A stretch of DNA of 64,000 nt from JANMDU01 sp031418715 (GCA_031418715.1 JANOJL010000066.1:124001-188000); one strand, 5' to 3'. Positions 16,353 through 25,461 are shown, counted from the first letter of the stretch. Made by a program: numbers and translations. Notes: generated by a model not told the origin, from the sequence alone.

Positions 16353-18551
16353 ATGCATCGCATATTGGTAGTTGACGACGAAGAAGGCATCCGCAAAAAC
16401 ATCGAGCGCCTGCTCACGCTCGAAGGCTACGAAGTGGCAACAGCACCCAACGGCCAACATGGCTTGGTGATTGCACGATCGATGCTGCCGGATATCATCA
16501 TCACCGATATCAATATGCCCGTGATGGATGGCTTTGCGATGCTGGACGCCATCCGCCATCATCCTGAATTAGACCGCTGCATCGTGATCATGCTGACGGC
16601 TGCTGACGAGCGTGACAGCATGCGCCGCGGTATGCGTCTTGGCGCAGATGATTACTTGACCAAGCCCTTCCGCCGCGAAGAACTGCTCGATGCCATTGGC
16701 TCGCAACTCAAAAAACTCGCCAGGTTTAACCGCGAGAAAGAGCATGCCGTAGCCAAAGCCACGGCGCTAACAGAAGAAAAAACCCGCGAACTCTTCCGCG
16801 AACAATTTGCAGGCGGCAGCTTCCCTGTTTCTGGCTTCACGGGCTTTACGTCCGATGGCGTCAACTCAGGCTTTGGTGTCGCGCATCCTGCCATGGACAC
16901 CTCTGCACAAACGCTGCAAGCCACAGTGATGTTTGCCGATATCCGCAACTTCACCACCATGGCCGAGCGCCTCAGCGCAGCGGAATTGGCCGCCTTGCTA
17001 GGCCGATATTTTGAGCTGGCTTGTCGCCCCGTGGTGGCATTTGGGGGCACCCATTTGAAAATGCTGGGCGATGGCCTGTTGGCCTTGTTTGAAGAAGATA
17101 CTCACGCTGGCGTTGACTCACAAGACAAGATGCCGCATGCGCAGCGCGCCTTGGCCGCAGCTTTGGGCATGCAAGAGTCGGTGAACAGCTTCAAACACTG
17201 GGTTGAAGAGCAATATGGCCAGCGCGGCCTGCCCACATTCAACGTCGGCATTGGCCTGCACAGCGGTGAAGTCTTGCTCAGCCGCTTGGGCGGCGTGGAT
17301 TCTCCTGAAATCACGGCTTTGGGAGACAGCGTGAATATCGCCTCTAGGTTGCAAGCAACTGGCAAAGAGCTGGGCTGGTCTGTGGTCGCCAGCATGGAAA
17401 CCGCCCAACTCGCAGGCCCTGCCCTCAAGCGCGGGCGACAAGAGCTGGTCAACCTGCGCGGGCGCGAGAAACCTGTTGCGGCCTGCGAGGTGCTGGGGCT
17501 GTCTTCTGTGCCAGCCTTACAACAAACTCTCACGCCCTCTAGCTACGACCCGGTGTCTTTGCAAACTGCCACGGCACAAAACTCGCAAATGACCGCGCGT
17601 GCGGCCAAAGACGCGCTTAAAGAATCGCTTTGGAGCTTGCAATCAGGCAGCTTTGAGAGCATGCAGCAAAGTTTTCGCGGCTATCAGATCGTGCGCAAGC
17701 TGGGCGAAGGCGGCATGAGCGATGTATTTTTGGCATATTCTTCAGCGCAGAAATGCGAAGTGGTACTCAAAGTACTGCGCACATCCATGTCCAACGATGC
17801 TGAGATGCTACGCCGCTTCATTCAGGAATACGCGGTATTGGCCAATTTGCATCACCATCACGTGTCGCGTATTTACGACCAAGGCTTCACCGACGATTTT
17901 GCCTACATCGCCATGGAATACCTCTCTGGCGGCACACTCAAGCAAGAAATCCGCTCACGCACGTTGCCAGGCAATTCATTCAACGGCACGCCAACGCAGG
18001 TGCATGGCCGCGTGATCGATTTATTGCGCCAAATTGTGAGTGCGCTGAATGCGATTCATAAGTTGGGGCTGGTTTACCGCGATTTGAAGCCCGATAACTT
18101 GATGTTCCGCTCACAGGGCGGTGAGCTGGTGCTGGTGGATTTTGGCATTGTAAAAAATGTAGGCGAGCATACTGGTGGTCTCTTGCCGGAGCGGCTGGTC
18201 AGCACCGAACATGGCCAAGTGATCGGCACGCCGTATTACGTCAGCCCCGAGCAAGCCACGGGTCAGGAAGTGACGCATCGCAGCGATTTTTACAGCCTAG
18301 GGGTCATGCTCTACGAAATGCTCACCGGAGAGCGTCCGTACCGCGGCGATTCGCTCAACGAATTGCTGGCGCGGCATCTGCATGCAGACATTCCACAGTT
18401 GCCCGCAGAAAACAGAATCTTTCAACCCCTGCTAGACAGCTTGATGGCCAAAAAAGCGATTGATCGCCCAGCCGATGCCTTGGGTATTTGGCGCGGCCTA
18501 GACATGCTTGCCATAAAAACGGGTAACTTGCCCAAAGCGCGGCTGGAATAG
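16353..18551 (+). CDS. receiver / class III adenylyl cyclase / Ser-Thr kinase fusion protein
   Basis: A 732-residue protein joining three signalling modules. Residues 1-120 are a CheY-like receiver with acidic pocket D8-D9, phospho-acceptor D52, T82 and K104. Residues about 188-375 are a class III nucleotide cyclase with metal ligands D196 and D240. It has K236 for adenine recognition, T321 where class IIIa enzymes have Asp (the class IIIb pattern), and N328 and R332. Residues about 444-720 are a Hanks-type kinase with G-loop GEGGMSDVF, K473, YRDLKPDN (D577, N582), D596-FG and SPE. The HRD histidine is Tyr575. All three catalytic sets look complete. It is divergent from one histidine kinase and ends four bases from the convergent second one. 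Output targets are unknown. Confidence 0.93.
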   Translation: MHRILVVDDEEGIRKNIERLLTLEGYEVATAPNGQHGLVIARSMLPDIIITDINMPVMDGFAMLDAIRHHPELDRCIVIMLTAADERDSMRRGMRLGADDYLTKPFRREELLDAIGSQLKKLARFNREKEHAVAKATALTEEKTRELFREQFAGGSFPVSGFTGFTSDGVNSGFGVAHPAMDTSAQTLQATVMFADIRNFTTMAERLSAAELAALLGRYFELACRPVVAFGGTHLKMLGDGLLALFEEDTHAGVDSQDKMPHAQRALAAALGMQESVNSFKHWVEEQYGQRGLPTFNVGIGLHSGEVLLSRLGGVDSPEITALGDSVNIASRLQATGKELGWSVVASMETAQLAGPALKRGRQELVNLRGREKPVAACEVLGLSSVPALQQTLTPSSYDPVSLQTATAQNSQMTARAAKDALKESLWSLQSGSFESMQQSFRGYQIVRKLGEGGMSDVFLAYSSAQKCEVVLKVLRTSMSNDAEMLRRFIQEYAVLANLHHHHVSRIYDQGFTDDFAYIAMEYLSGGTLKQEIRSRTLPGNSFNGTPTQVHGRVIDLLRQIVSALNAIHKLGLVYRDLKPDNLMFRSQGGELVLVDFGIVKNVGEHTGGLLPERLVSTEHGQVIGTPYYVSPEQATGQEVTHRSDFYSLGVMLYEMLTGERPYRGDSLNELLARHLHADIPQLPAENRIFQPLLDSLMAKKAIDRPADALGIWRGLDMLAIKTGNLPKARLE

Positions 18552-18555
18552 CCGC

Positions 18556-20373
18556 TCAGAGACGCGCCGACAGACACTGCGTCAGCGTTTCAATCAATTG
18601 CACCGTCTTCACGGGTTTGTGCAAAAGCAAGGTAGCGGATTGTGCACCATTCGCAAGTTGTAACTGCTTCATGCTCGCCAACTCTGCCACAGCGCCGTCG
18701 CCTGTCATCACAACCGCGGGTAAGCGGCTGCGCTGCGGCAGCTGCCGCGCTTTTTCTATCAGTTGCACGCCATCCAGCTGCTCGCCCATACGAAAGTCTG
18801 TGAGCAACAAATCAAACGCTTTGTCTTCTTCAAGCAACTTCAAGGCTTGCATCGGATTGTTGCAGCTGCTGACTTGCCAGCCATTCAAACGCAGCAAGCT
18901 ACTAGTCACGCGCAGCAAGGTATCGTCGTTTTCAACATAGAGAACATGGCCAAGCAGTGCATGCGGCGTTGACGCAGATATTTGTTGCTCGGCGGGCGGC
19001 ATGATTTTCTCAAGCCTCAACCAGAATGTACTGCCCTGCCCTTGTGCAGACCGCAAACCCACGCTCTGCCCACCCAATGCAGCCAGTCTGCGAACGATGG
19101 CCAGACCAAGCCCCAAGCCTTGTGCATGGTCTTTTCCAGAGCCGCCCACTTGGTAAAACTCTTCAAAAATGCGCTGCTGCTCACCTGGCGCAATACCCAC
19201 GCCAGCATCGCGCACCTCCACGCGAGTCAGCGATGCGCGCCAGCCGATCCATACCGTACTGCCACGTGACGAGTGCTTGAGCGCGTTGCCCAAGAGATTG
19301 GCCAGCATGCGCTCCAGTGCCAGCGGGTCAGCACTGACCCAAGCTTGCGTAGGCCGAAACTTAAGGAAGATTCCCTTACTCTGCGCATGCATTTCAAAGC
19401 GCGACAAAAGCCTTTCAAACAATTCACCCAAATGCACCGCACGCGTATGCAGTTGTACTGTACCGGCGTCTAAGCGCGACACTTCCAAAACTTGGTCAAA
19501 CAAAGCGCGTAGCGCATCAAGATTGACATCCATGTCTTGCAACAAGCGTTGCTGCTGGCTTACATCCACGCCCTTGACACGCAAAGCATCAAGCAGCATC
19601 GACAGCGCTTGCAATGGCTGGCGCACATCATGGCTGGTCGATGCAAAAAAACGTGTTTTTGCATCATGAGCCGCTTGTGCTTTTTCGCGCTCGGTTTCTA
19701 GCCTCTGCGCCAATTCGTCTAATTCAAAGCGTTGGTAAATGGCCAATTGCAGGCGCTTGCTATACAGACTGCTGTAACTCAGCACGCCGACAAAATAGAA
19801 CACAAAGAAAGCTGCCATCGCCCATTGCGTGGGCTGGTTGCTGGTGGCATGCAAAACTGCCATGGGTCCGAGCAAGATGATGGGGTAGGCAATCACTGCG
19901 GGTTGATGAATAAAATCCGCCACGGTCGCTCCCACCAGATAGGTCAGAATCATCACCGAGGCAATGAGTGGTGCAGCAGGAATACTCGATTGCGCGATCA
20001 CAATCGCCAGTGCACTGATGCCCGCAATGATCATCATGCTCAAGCCGCTTGCCCATTGCAATTGTCGCACCGACCATGCCAAATCACTGCCCGCCTCGCG
20101 CTGTTGCACATTGCGCTTGTAATACCACCATTGCACCAAAATTAAGCATTGCAGCAGTACGGTGAAGGCGATGCAGCTGTACATGGCTAAGTGATTGACT
20201 GTGCCGTGATACACCCAAGCAATGATGGCCATGCTCGGATACGTAACGGCCGCGCCCGTGAGGACATTGTCTGAGAGTATGCGAGAGACTTCCGCTTGCG
20301 TGCGCAAATCCGAACGCACAACAGGCCACATCTGCTCGGCAGACAGTTGCGTGCTGGCAGGTCTTGCGCTCAT
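18556..20373 (-). CDS. membrane hybrid histidine kinase with C-terminal receiver
   Basis: A 605-residue hybrid sensor kinase. About six hydrophobic helices span residues 35-210 with no large periplasmic domain, so it may sense within the membrane. HisKA follows with H248 in the unusual box TSHDVRQPLQAL, then a HATPase domain (NLLGNALKHSS, GLGLGLAIV). A C-terminal receiver has phospho-acceptor Asp in LLTDFRMG and Lys in LLHKPVK. The ATG at 20373 lies two bases after the smr stop, so it is probably co-translated with smr and radC. An upstream extension in this frame overlaps smr and is not credible. Confidence 0.9.
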   Translation of the reverse strand: MSARPASTQLSAEQMWPVVRSDLRTQAEVSRILSDNVLTGAAVTYPSMAIIAWVYHGTVNHLAMYSCIAFTVLLQCLILVQWWYYKRNVQQREAGSDLAWSVRQLQWASGLSMMIIAGISALAIVIAQSSIPAAPLIASVMILTYLVGATVADFIHQPAVIAYPIILLGPMAVLHATSNQPTQWAMAAFFVFYFVGVLSYSSLYSKRLQLAIYQRFELDELAQRLETEREKAQAAHDAKTRFFASTSHDVRQPLQALSMLLDALRVKGVDVSQQQRLLQDMDVNLDALRALFDQVLEVSRLDAGTVQLHTRAVHLGELFERLLSRFEMHAQSKGIFLKFRPTQAWVSADPLALERMLANLLGNALKHSSRGSTVWIGWRASLTRVEVRDAGVGIAPGEQQRIFEEFYQVGGSGKDHAQGLGLGLAIVRRLAALGGQSVGLRSAQGQGSTFWLRLEKIMPPAEQQISASTPHALLGHVLYVENDDTLLRVTSSLLRLNGWQVSSCNNPMQALKLLEEDKAFDLLLTDFRMGEQLDGVQLIEKARQLPQRSRLPAVVMTGDGAVAELASMKQLQLANGAQSATLLLHKPVKTVQLIETLTQCLSARL

Positions 20374-20375
20374 CA

Positions 20376-21023
20376 CTAGGGCTTGGCCGAGCCGCCTTGC
20401 AGCAGCACCACCCGCGCGCCTGCTCCGCCCTGCGCAGGCGTAGCCTGCACAAAGGCGAGCACCTGATTTTTTTGAATCAGCCAACTCTGCACTTTAGGCT
20501 TGAGCACCGACACTTTGCCCGGAGATCCAAGCCCTTTGCCATGCACCACACGCACACAACGAATACCGTGTTTGTATTTCTCGAGGATGAACTGCCCCAA
20601 AGCATCGCGCGCTTCTTCAGTGCGCAAATTGTGCAGATCCAACTGGGCCTGTACCGTCCACTCCCCTTTTCGCAGCTTGCGCACCACATCCACACCAATG
20701 CCAGGGCGGCGAAAGCTCAAAGCCTCATCCGTATCGAGCAAACTGCCGGTGTCCCATGCATCACTCAACGCTTCGCGCAGTACAGCTTGCTCATCAAGCT
20801 GCTTTTGCACGGGAATAGGAGCCGGCAAATCTGGCACAAGATGTGCCTTTTTCTCAACCAACAAGGGCTTGACGCGTCCCACTGAATTTGAAAACAGCTC
20901 TTTTTCAGCACGGCGCTTTTTCTCGGCCTCTCGCTTGGCCAACTCTAAAGCGGCTTTTTCAGCCACTTGCCGCTCGATTTCTTTCTTCACCAGCTTCAAA
21001 TCTGCGAGTTGATTGATCTTCAA
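20376..21023 (-). CDS. Smr-domain protein
   Basis: A 215-residue protein with a charged, probably coiled-coil N-terminus (about residues 8-45) and a C-terminal Smr domain. The Smr hallmarks LDLHNLRTEEARDAL and VVHGKGLGSPG are present. Smr domains of the MutS2 C-terminal type have nicking or RNA-cleaving activity in studied homologues; the target here is unknown. The start overlaps the radC stop by four bases, and the hybrid kinase gene follows at once, forming the transcript radC-smr-kinase. Confidence 0.9.
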   Translation of the reverse strand: MKINQLADLKLVKKEIERQVAEKAALELAKREAEKKRRAEKELFSNSVGRVKPLLVEKKAHLVPDLPAPIPVQKQLDEQAVLREALSDAWDTGSLLDTDEALSFRRPGIGVDVVRKLRKGEWTVQAQLDLHNLRTEEARDALGQFILEKYKHGIRCVRVVHGKGLGSPGKVSVLKPKVQSWLIQKNQVLAFVQATPAQGGAGARVVLLQGGSAKP

Positions 21024-21694
21024 AGCATGCCCTCCACCGCCATAGAAAATGTTTTATCGCTGCACACGATCACATGATCGACCACCACGATATCCAGCAA
21101 AGCCAGTGCAGCTTTCATCTTAGCCGTCATGCTGATGTCGCTTTGGCTGGGCTGGACATCACCGCTAGGATGGTTATGCGCCAATATCACGCCTGCGGCA
21201 TGATGATGCAGTGCTCTTAAAGCGACTTCTCGCGGATACACGCTCGTGCTCGTGAGCGAGCCGCGAAACAGCTCTTCACTGGCCAGCAATTTTTGCTTGG
21301 CATCAATAAAAAGCACCATGAAAGATTCATAAGCTTTGCTACCGATCTGCAAACGCACAAAATCCAACATCACAGAGGGCAAATCCAAAATTGGCTTTTG
21401 CGTCATTTGCTCAACAAGTGCACGGCGCGACAGCTCCACCACCGCCATCAGTTCCGCCTTCTTTGCAGGCCCTAAACCTTTGATGCTATTCAATGACTCA
21501 CTGCTCGCATGCAACAAACCACTGATGCCCCCAAATTTATCCACAATTTCCTGAGCCATCGCCACCACGTTTTTGCCTTCAATCCCCGTGCGCAGCAGCA
21601 AAGCCAGCAGCTCTGCATCGCTCAAAGCGCTCGCGCCGCGCGCCAGCAGCTTCTCACGCGGGCGGGCATCTGGGGGAAGGTCTTTGAGGGGCAT
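21020..21694 (-). CDS. radC: RadC-like JAB/MPN-domain protein
   Basis: RadC family protein with an N-terminal UPF/HhH region and a C-terminal MPN domain. The metal-binding JAMM set is visible as HNHPSGDVQPSQSD. The biochemical role is uncertain; the old DNA-repair assignment is weak. The ATG at 21694 (224 residues, MPLKDLPPDARPREK) fits relatives. Longer in-frame starts at 21742 or 21754 would run into the leader of the divergent fkpB gene. The gap to fkpB is then 73 bases and must hold both promoters. Confidence 0.92.
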   Translation of the reverse strand: MPLKDLPPDARPREKLLARGASALSDAELLALLLRTGIEGKNVVAMAQEIVDKFGGISGLLHASSESLNSIKGLGPAKKAELMAVVELSRRALVEQMTQKPILDLPSVMLDFVRLQIGSKAYESFMVLFIDAKQKLLASEELFRGSLTSTSVYPREVALRALHHHAAGVILAHNHPSGDVQPSQSDISMTAKMKAALALLDIVVVDHVIVCSDKTFSMAVEGML

Positions 21695-21767
21695 GGGCGC
21701 TCGGGCTGTTGAAGTTTCTACAATAGAGAGTTTACGCAACATTTTCCGCTTCAACGCTCAAAGCCGC

Positions 21768-22208
21768 ATGCCGCAAGTCGACCCCTCCTCTTTCCTCACC
21801 CTGCACTACCGCCTGAGCGGCCCGCAGGGCGACATCATCAACACTTTCGATGACAAACCCGCCACGCTCTCGCTAGGCACAGGTGAGCTGTCGCCAGCTG
21901 TAGAACAACGTTTATTCGGCTTGGAGGAAGGTACACACGCCACCTTCGAGCTACCTGCTGGCGAGGCGTTTGGTGAGCGCAATGCCCAGATGATCCAATG
22001 GGTAGCGAAAAAAATGCTCGCGCTGCATGGCGATCCACTCGAGAAATACACTGTTGGAGATGTGGTGCAGTTCCCTGCGCCTTCTGGCGAGGGCACATAT
22101 GCAGGCGCAGTGCGCGAGGTGCAAGCTGATAAGGTATTGTTTGATTTCAACCATCCGCTGGCAGGCCAGAGTGTGACGTTTGAAGTGAAATTGATTGGAG
22201 TGTTGTGA
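21768..22208 (+). CDS. fkpB: FKBP-type peptidyl-prolyl isomerase, SlpA/FkpB type
   Basis: A 146-residue FKBP-fold prolyl isomerase of the SlyD/SlpA class. The N-terminal LHYRLSGPQGDIINTF and the flap-insert pattern SLGTGELSPAVEQRLFGLEEG match SlpA. The chosen ATG at 21768 follows family N-termini; an open frame upstream has no support. The stop overlaps the ispH start (TGATG). The fkpB-ispH pairing is conserved across beta- and gammaproteobacteria. Confidence 0.92.
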   Translation: MPQVDPSSFLTLHYRLSGPQGDIINTFDDKPATLSLGTGELSPAVEQRLFGLEEGTHATFELPAGEAFGERNAQMIQWVAKKMLALHGDPLEKYTVGDVVQFPAPSGEGTYAGAVREVQADKVLFDFNHPLAGQSVTFEVKLIGVL

Positions 22209-23224
22209 TGAGTGTCAATGAAATGAGCGAAGACAGGCAGCCCTTAGGCGCGAGGGTCGCCTCAGGGGGCAGTGGCGACGCGATAGCGCAGGGCGTAGGA
22301 GAGATTCTCTTGGCCGAGCCACGCGGCTTTTGCGCGGGCGTGGATCGGGCGATTGAGATTGTGGAGAGAGCGCTCACCAAATTTGGCCGCCCGATCTATG
22401 TGCGTCATGAGATCGTGCACAACACCTATGTGGTGAATGATTTGAAGGCCAAAGGCGCAATTTTCATTGAGGAATTGTCCGATGTACCGCCAGGTGCGAC
22501 ACTGGTGTTCAGCGCCCATGGCGTGAGCAAAGCGGTGCAAGACGAAGCGGTGCAGCGCGGTTTTCAAATTTTTGATGCAACCTGCCCACTGGTCACCAAA
22601 GTGCATGTGGAAGTAGCCAAGCTCGCCAAAGAAGGCTACGAATTCATCATGATTGGCCATAAAGGGCATCCTGAGGTGGAAGGCACGATGGGGCAACTCT
22701 CCGAGGGAATTCATCTTGTTGAAGACATTGCCGATATCGCTCGTGTGAATCCGAAGCAAACTGAAAAACTCGCGGTGGTGACGCAAACGACACTCAGCGT
22801 GGACGACACAGCCGAAATTTCTATTGCTTTGAAAGCACGTTTCCCGCAAATCCGCGAGCCCAAACAGCAAGATATTTGCTACGCCACACAAAACCGCCAA
22901 GACGCGATCAAGGTGCTCACGGGTCAAGTGGATCTGATCATCGTCGTGGGCAGCCCCACCAGCTCCAACAGCAACCGCTTGACCGAACTGTCACGCAAAC
23001 GCGGCGTGCCAAGCTACATGGTGGACGATGCTTCTGAATTGAAAGACGCATGGTTTGAAGGCGTGCTGCGCGTGGGCTTGACTGCTGGCGCATCTGCCCC
23101 TGAAATCCTTGTACAGCATGTCATTGAACGCATCAAAGCTTTGGGCGCCACCAGCGTACGCAAGATGGAAGGCATTGAAGAAACCGTGAAATTTCCACTG
23201 CCCAAGGGCTTGAAAATTGAATGA
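22208..23224 (+). CDS. ispH: 4-hydroxy-3-methylbut-2-enyl diphosphate reductase
   Basis: Last enzyme of the MEP isoprenoid pathway, a 4Fe-4S protein giving IPP and DMAPP. The three cluster cysteines lie in EPRGFCAGVDRAI, FDATCPLV and QDICYATQNRQ. The TxxS motif SPTSSNSNRL is also present. The ATG at 22208 overlaps the fkpB stop, and about 30 residues precede the usual ILLAEPRGFC start, a mildly long N-terminus. The stop overlaps the next start by four bases. Confidence 0.97.
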   Translation: MSVNEMSEDRQPLGARVASGGSGDAIAQGVGEILLAEPRGFCAGVDRAIEIVERALTKFGRPIYVRHEIVHNTYVVNDLKAKGAIFIEELSDVPPGATLVFSAHGVSKAVQDEAVQRGFQIFDATCPLVTKVHVEVAKLAKEGYEFIMIGHKGHPEVEGTMGQLSEGIHLVEDIADIARVNPKQTEKLAVVTQTTLSVDDTAEISIALKARFPQIREPKQQDICYATQNRQDAIKVLTGQVDLIIVVGSPTSSNSNRLTELSRKRGVPSYMVDDASELKDAWFEGVLRVGLTAGASAPEILVQHVIERIKALGATSVRKMEGIEETVKFPLPKGLKIE

Positions 23225-24174
23225 GCTCATCTATCAATCGATCTCAAATTGATAGCACACTGCGCATATTTGACAACGGCTATCGGCACTTTGTGCTTGA
23301 AACTCCGCTCTTCAAAGCGCCTGGCGCAGTGTTTGGCTTAAATTGCAAAGAAGTTTGGCTCAAACTAGAGCATTTGCAAACCAGTGGCAGCTTCAAGGTG
23401 CGCGGCATGCTGAATCGCCTGCTCTCCAACCCGATTCCTGAGAGCGGCGTGATCGTCGCATCTGGCGGCAATGCGGGCATCGCCACCGCTGCCGCGGCCA
23501 AGCTTCTGGGTGTGCGCTGCGAAGTCTTCGTGCCCACGATTTCATCGCCCTCCAAGCAAGCGCGCCTGAAAGCTTTGGGCGCAGAGTTGACGGTGGTTGA
23601 TGGCGCTTATTCGGAAGCCTTGGCGGCATGCATGGCGCGGCAGTTGCAAACGGGTGCACTCCTCACGCATGCCTACGATCAACCTGAAGTGGTGATCGGC
23701 GCGGGCACTGTGGCCGCAGAGATTGACCGCCAAGCAGGCGCTGCGCCAGACAGCGTGTTGGTAAGCGTGGGCGGCGGCGGCTTGATCGCAGGCATCGCCG
23801 CTTGGTATGAAAGCACAAGCCGCGTGATCGCACTGGAGCCCGAACTCGCGCCGACGCTGCATGCCGCACGCGCAGCTGGTGAGCCTACGGATGTGAGCGT
23901 GGGCGGCATTGCAGCCGATTCGCTGGGCGCCAAGCGCATCGGCAACATCTCTTGGGGCATCACTCAGCAATACGTTGAGCAATCGCTGTTGCTCTCAGAT
24001 GAAAGCATTCGCTCTGCCCAGCAATGGCTGTGGCGAGAAATGAGGCTGGCCATTGAGCCTGCGGCAGCCGTGGGCTTAGCGGCCTTGCAAACTGGGATAT
24101 ATCAACCAACACCTGAAGAGACTGTTTGTTTGGTGATCTGCGGGGCGAATATGGATCCTGCTGGATTGGCTTGA
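23221..24174 (+). CDS. PLP-dependent threonine/serine dehydratase-like protein
   Basis: A fold type II PLP enzyme of the threonine dehydratase / serine racemase group, 317 residues. The Schiff-base lysine is K59 in TSGSFKVRG, the cofactor loops are ASGGNAGIATA and SVGGGGLIAG, and there is no C-terminal ACT domain, so it is a catabolic or non-allosteric type. The start overlaps the ispH stop (ATGA). Its first 20 codons resemble a piece of the E element. Substrate cannot be settled from sequence: Thr, Ser or a hydroxy-amino acid analogue. Confidence 0.85.
   Translation: MSSSINRSQIDSTLRIFDNGYRHFVLETPLFKAPGAVFGLNCKEVWLKLEHLQTSGSFKVRGMLNRLLSNPIPESGVIVASGGNAGIATAAAAKLLGVRCEVFVPTISSPSKQARLKALGAELTVVDGAYSEALAACMARQLQTGALLTHAYDQPEVVIGAGTVAAEIDRQAGAAPDSVLVSVGGGGLIAGIAAWYESTSRVIALEPELAPTLHAARAAGEPTDVSVGGIAADSLGAKRIGNISWGITQQYVEQSLLLSDESIRSAQQWLWREMRLAIEPAAAVGLAALQTGIYQPTPEETVCLVICGANMDPAGLA
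23243..23285 (+). repeat. possible partial E element at the start of the dehydratase gene
   Basis: CAAATTGATAGC, CACTGCGCATATTTG and ACAACGGCTAT occur in E order with the correct spacing, but the tail is absent. It is sense to the gene and codes for residues 8-22. Coincidence is possible. Confidence 0.45.
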
Positions 24175-24177
24175 TTT

Positions 24178-24239
24178 TTTGAATCGAATTGGCTTTTAGC
24201 CGTTATATATTATGCTTAGTTTGCTATCTAATTGATAGT
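24178..24239 (-). repeat. interspersed element E after the dehydratase gene
   Basis: Clear intergenic copy: CTATCAATTAGATAGC, then AAACTAAGCATAATATATAACGG broken by single changes, then CTAAAAGCCAATTCG. It begins only four bases after the dehydratase stop codon. Confidence 0.85.
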
Positions 24240-24538
24240 GATTAATGCCGCTCACTCTGAACACACCTACCGTTCACCCTGAGCATGTCGAAGGGTTAGC
24301 ATGTGGCACAAATTACTCATGCACTTTGGTCTAAGCCTACTTGATAGTCATAGCCGCATCTGGCATCTCCGGCTCTTGGGTCGGGTTGATTGGCCCGAGA
24401 AGCGAAAGGCTTGTTGTGCCGTCTAATTTGAACGTTATGATGCGTAAAAAAGCGCTCTGACATACAAGCGCAGTCGCGCTCATTGTCCCCAAAGTTTCAA
24501 TCATCTTTTGAAGAATAAGACTTTCGAGAAGGAACACC
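24240..24538. other. non-coding stretch before the SDR gene
   Basis: Together with the E copy this makes a 364-base gap. It holds a 23-base copy of a widely dispersed bacterial repeat (24273-24295) and otherwise nothing I can assign. A 71-codon minus-strand frame overlaps the SDR start but has no family resemblance. Confidence 0.5.
24273..24295 (+). repeat. dispersed TTCACCCTGAGC-type repeat
   Basis: TTCACCCTGAGCATGTCG followed by AAGGG. Near-identical short repeats occur in many proteobacterial and other genomes; their role is unknown. It lies beside an E copy, in the only sizeable gene-free stretch near the SDR gene. Confidence 0.6.
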
Positions 24539-25363
24539 ATGAAGACATACACAAATCAGACCGCGTTCATCACGGGAGGCGGATCAGGTATAGGTCGCGC
24601 CCTGGCAAAAGCTTTGAACGCGCGCGGAGCAAAGGTTTGCGTCGCGGATATTAACTTCGCCGCAGCGCAATCTGTTGCGAATGAATGCGGTGCAAATGCG
24701 CAGGCGGTATCGGTGGATGTGCGTGACGCTTTAGCGGTGAAAGGATGTATCGACGCATTTGCAAGCGAACACGGCCGACTGGACTATGTCTTTAACAACG
24801 CGGGAATTGGCATCGCGGGGGAGACTGACGAGATTCCGTTGCCTGCTTGGCAGCGCATCGTGGATATCAATCTCTATGGCGTGCTGCATGGTGTATTGGC
24901 TGCCTACCCAATCATGCTCAAACAAGGCTCAGGACATATCATTAACACTGCTTCGCTGGCTGGCCTGGGACCGGCGCCCCTGCTTGCTCCGTATGCGTTA
25001 ACCAAGCACGCCGTGGTGGGATTGAGCAGTAGCCTGCGTATCGAGGCTGCTGCGCGAGGCGTGCGGGTAAGCGTTCTGTGCCCTGCTGCAATCGAAACCC
25101 CGATTCTGGACAGCGAAAACCCGGAAGACTTCAAGATCGGTTGGGCTCCTGATATGCGTCGATTCCTGACGGCGATGGGCGGCCCCCCTTATTCTGTTGA
25201 GAAATGCGCACAAGAGACGCTTGCAGCTCTCGATAGGAACACGAGCGTGATCGTGTTACCGGGTCGTGCCAGACTGGCGTGGCGTCTTGGCAGGCTGTTC
25301 CCGGCCTTGGTGGAAGTGGTCGGCCAGCGCGCTGTGTTAGCTGAGAGAAACACCCGAGCTTGA
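24539..25363 (+). CDS. short-chain dehydrogenase/reductase
   Basis: Classical SDR oxidoreductase of 274 residues. The nucleotide loop TGGGSGIGR is at residues 12-20, NNAG at 86-89, and the catalytic Ser139, Tyr152 and Lys156 are present. D37 after the second strand suggests NAD rather than NADP preference. GAAGGA provides a good ribosome binding site. The C-terminal extension (about 195-274) resembles SDRs acting on lipids or steroids, but substrate is unknown. It stands alone between repeat-rich spacers and converges on rlmD, so acquisition by transfer is possible. Confidence 0.88.
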   Translation: MKTYTNQTAFITGGGSGIGRALAKALNARGAKVCVADINFAAAQSVANECGANAQAVSVDVRDALAVKGCIDAFASEHGRLDYVFNNAGIGIAGETDEIPLPAWQRIVDINLYGVLHGVLAAYPIMLKQGSGHIINTASLAGLGPAPLLAPYALTKHAVVGLSSSLRIEAAARGVRVSVLCPAAIETPILDSENPEDFKIGWAPDMRRFLTAMGGPPYSVEKCAQETLAALDRNTSVIVLPGRARLAWRLGRLFPALVEVVGQRAVLAERNTRA

Positions 25364-25461
25364 TTAAAAGCCAAATGGCAACGCCAAGAGCAAGCAGCCG
25401 ACGCCAGAAACACCAGCCATAGGCTAATGCGGCGTCATGCGACGAGCAAATTAATGAGTAT

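Noticed and set aside
18551..18556. Terminator between the convergent fusion gene and the hybrid kinase
   Set aside because: The stops are four bases apart and no hairpin with a U-run is visible there.
21573..21767. Longer N-terminus for fkpB
   Set aside because: It overlaps radC and lacks FKBP features; the family start is at 21768.
24337..24552. 71-codon minus-strand frame with a hydrophobic start, upstream of the SDR gene
   Set aside because: It overlaps the SDR start and its ribosome binding site, has no clear ribosome binding site of its own and resembles no family I know.
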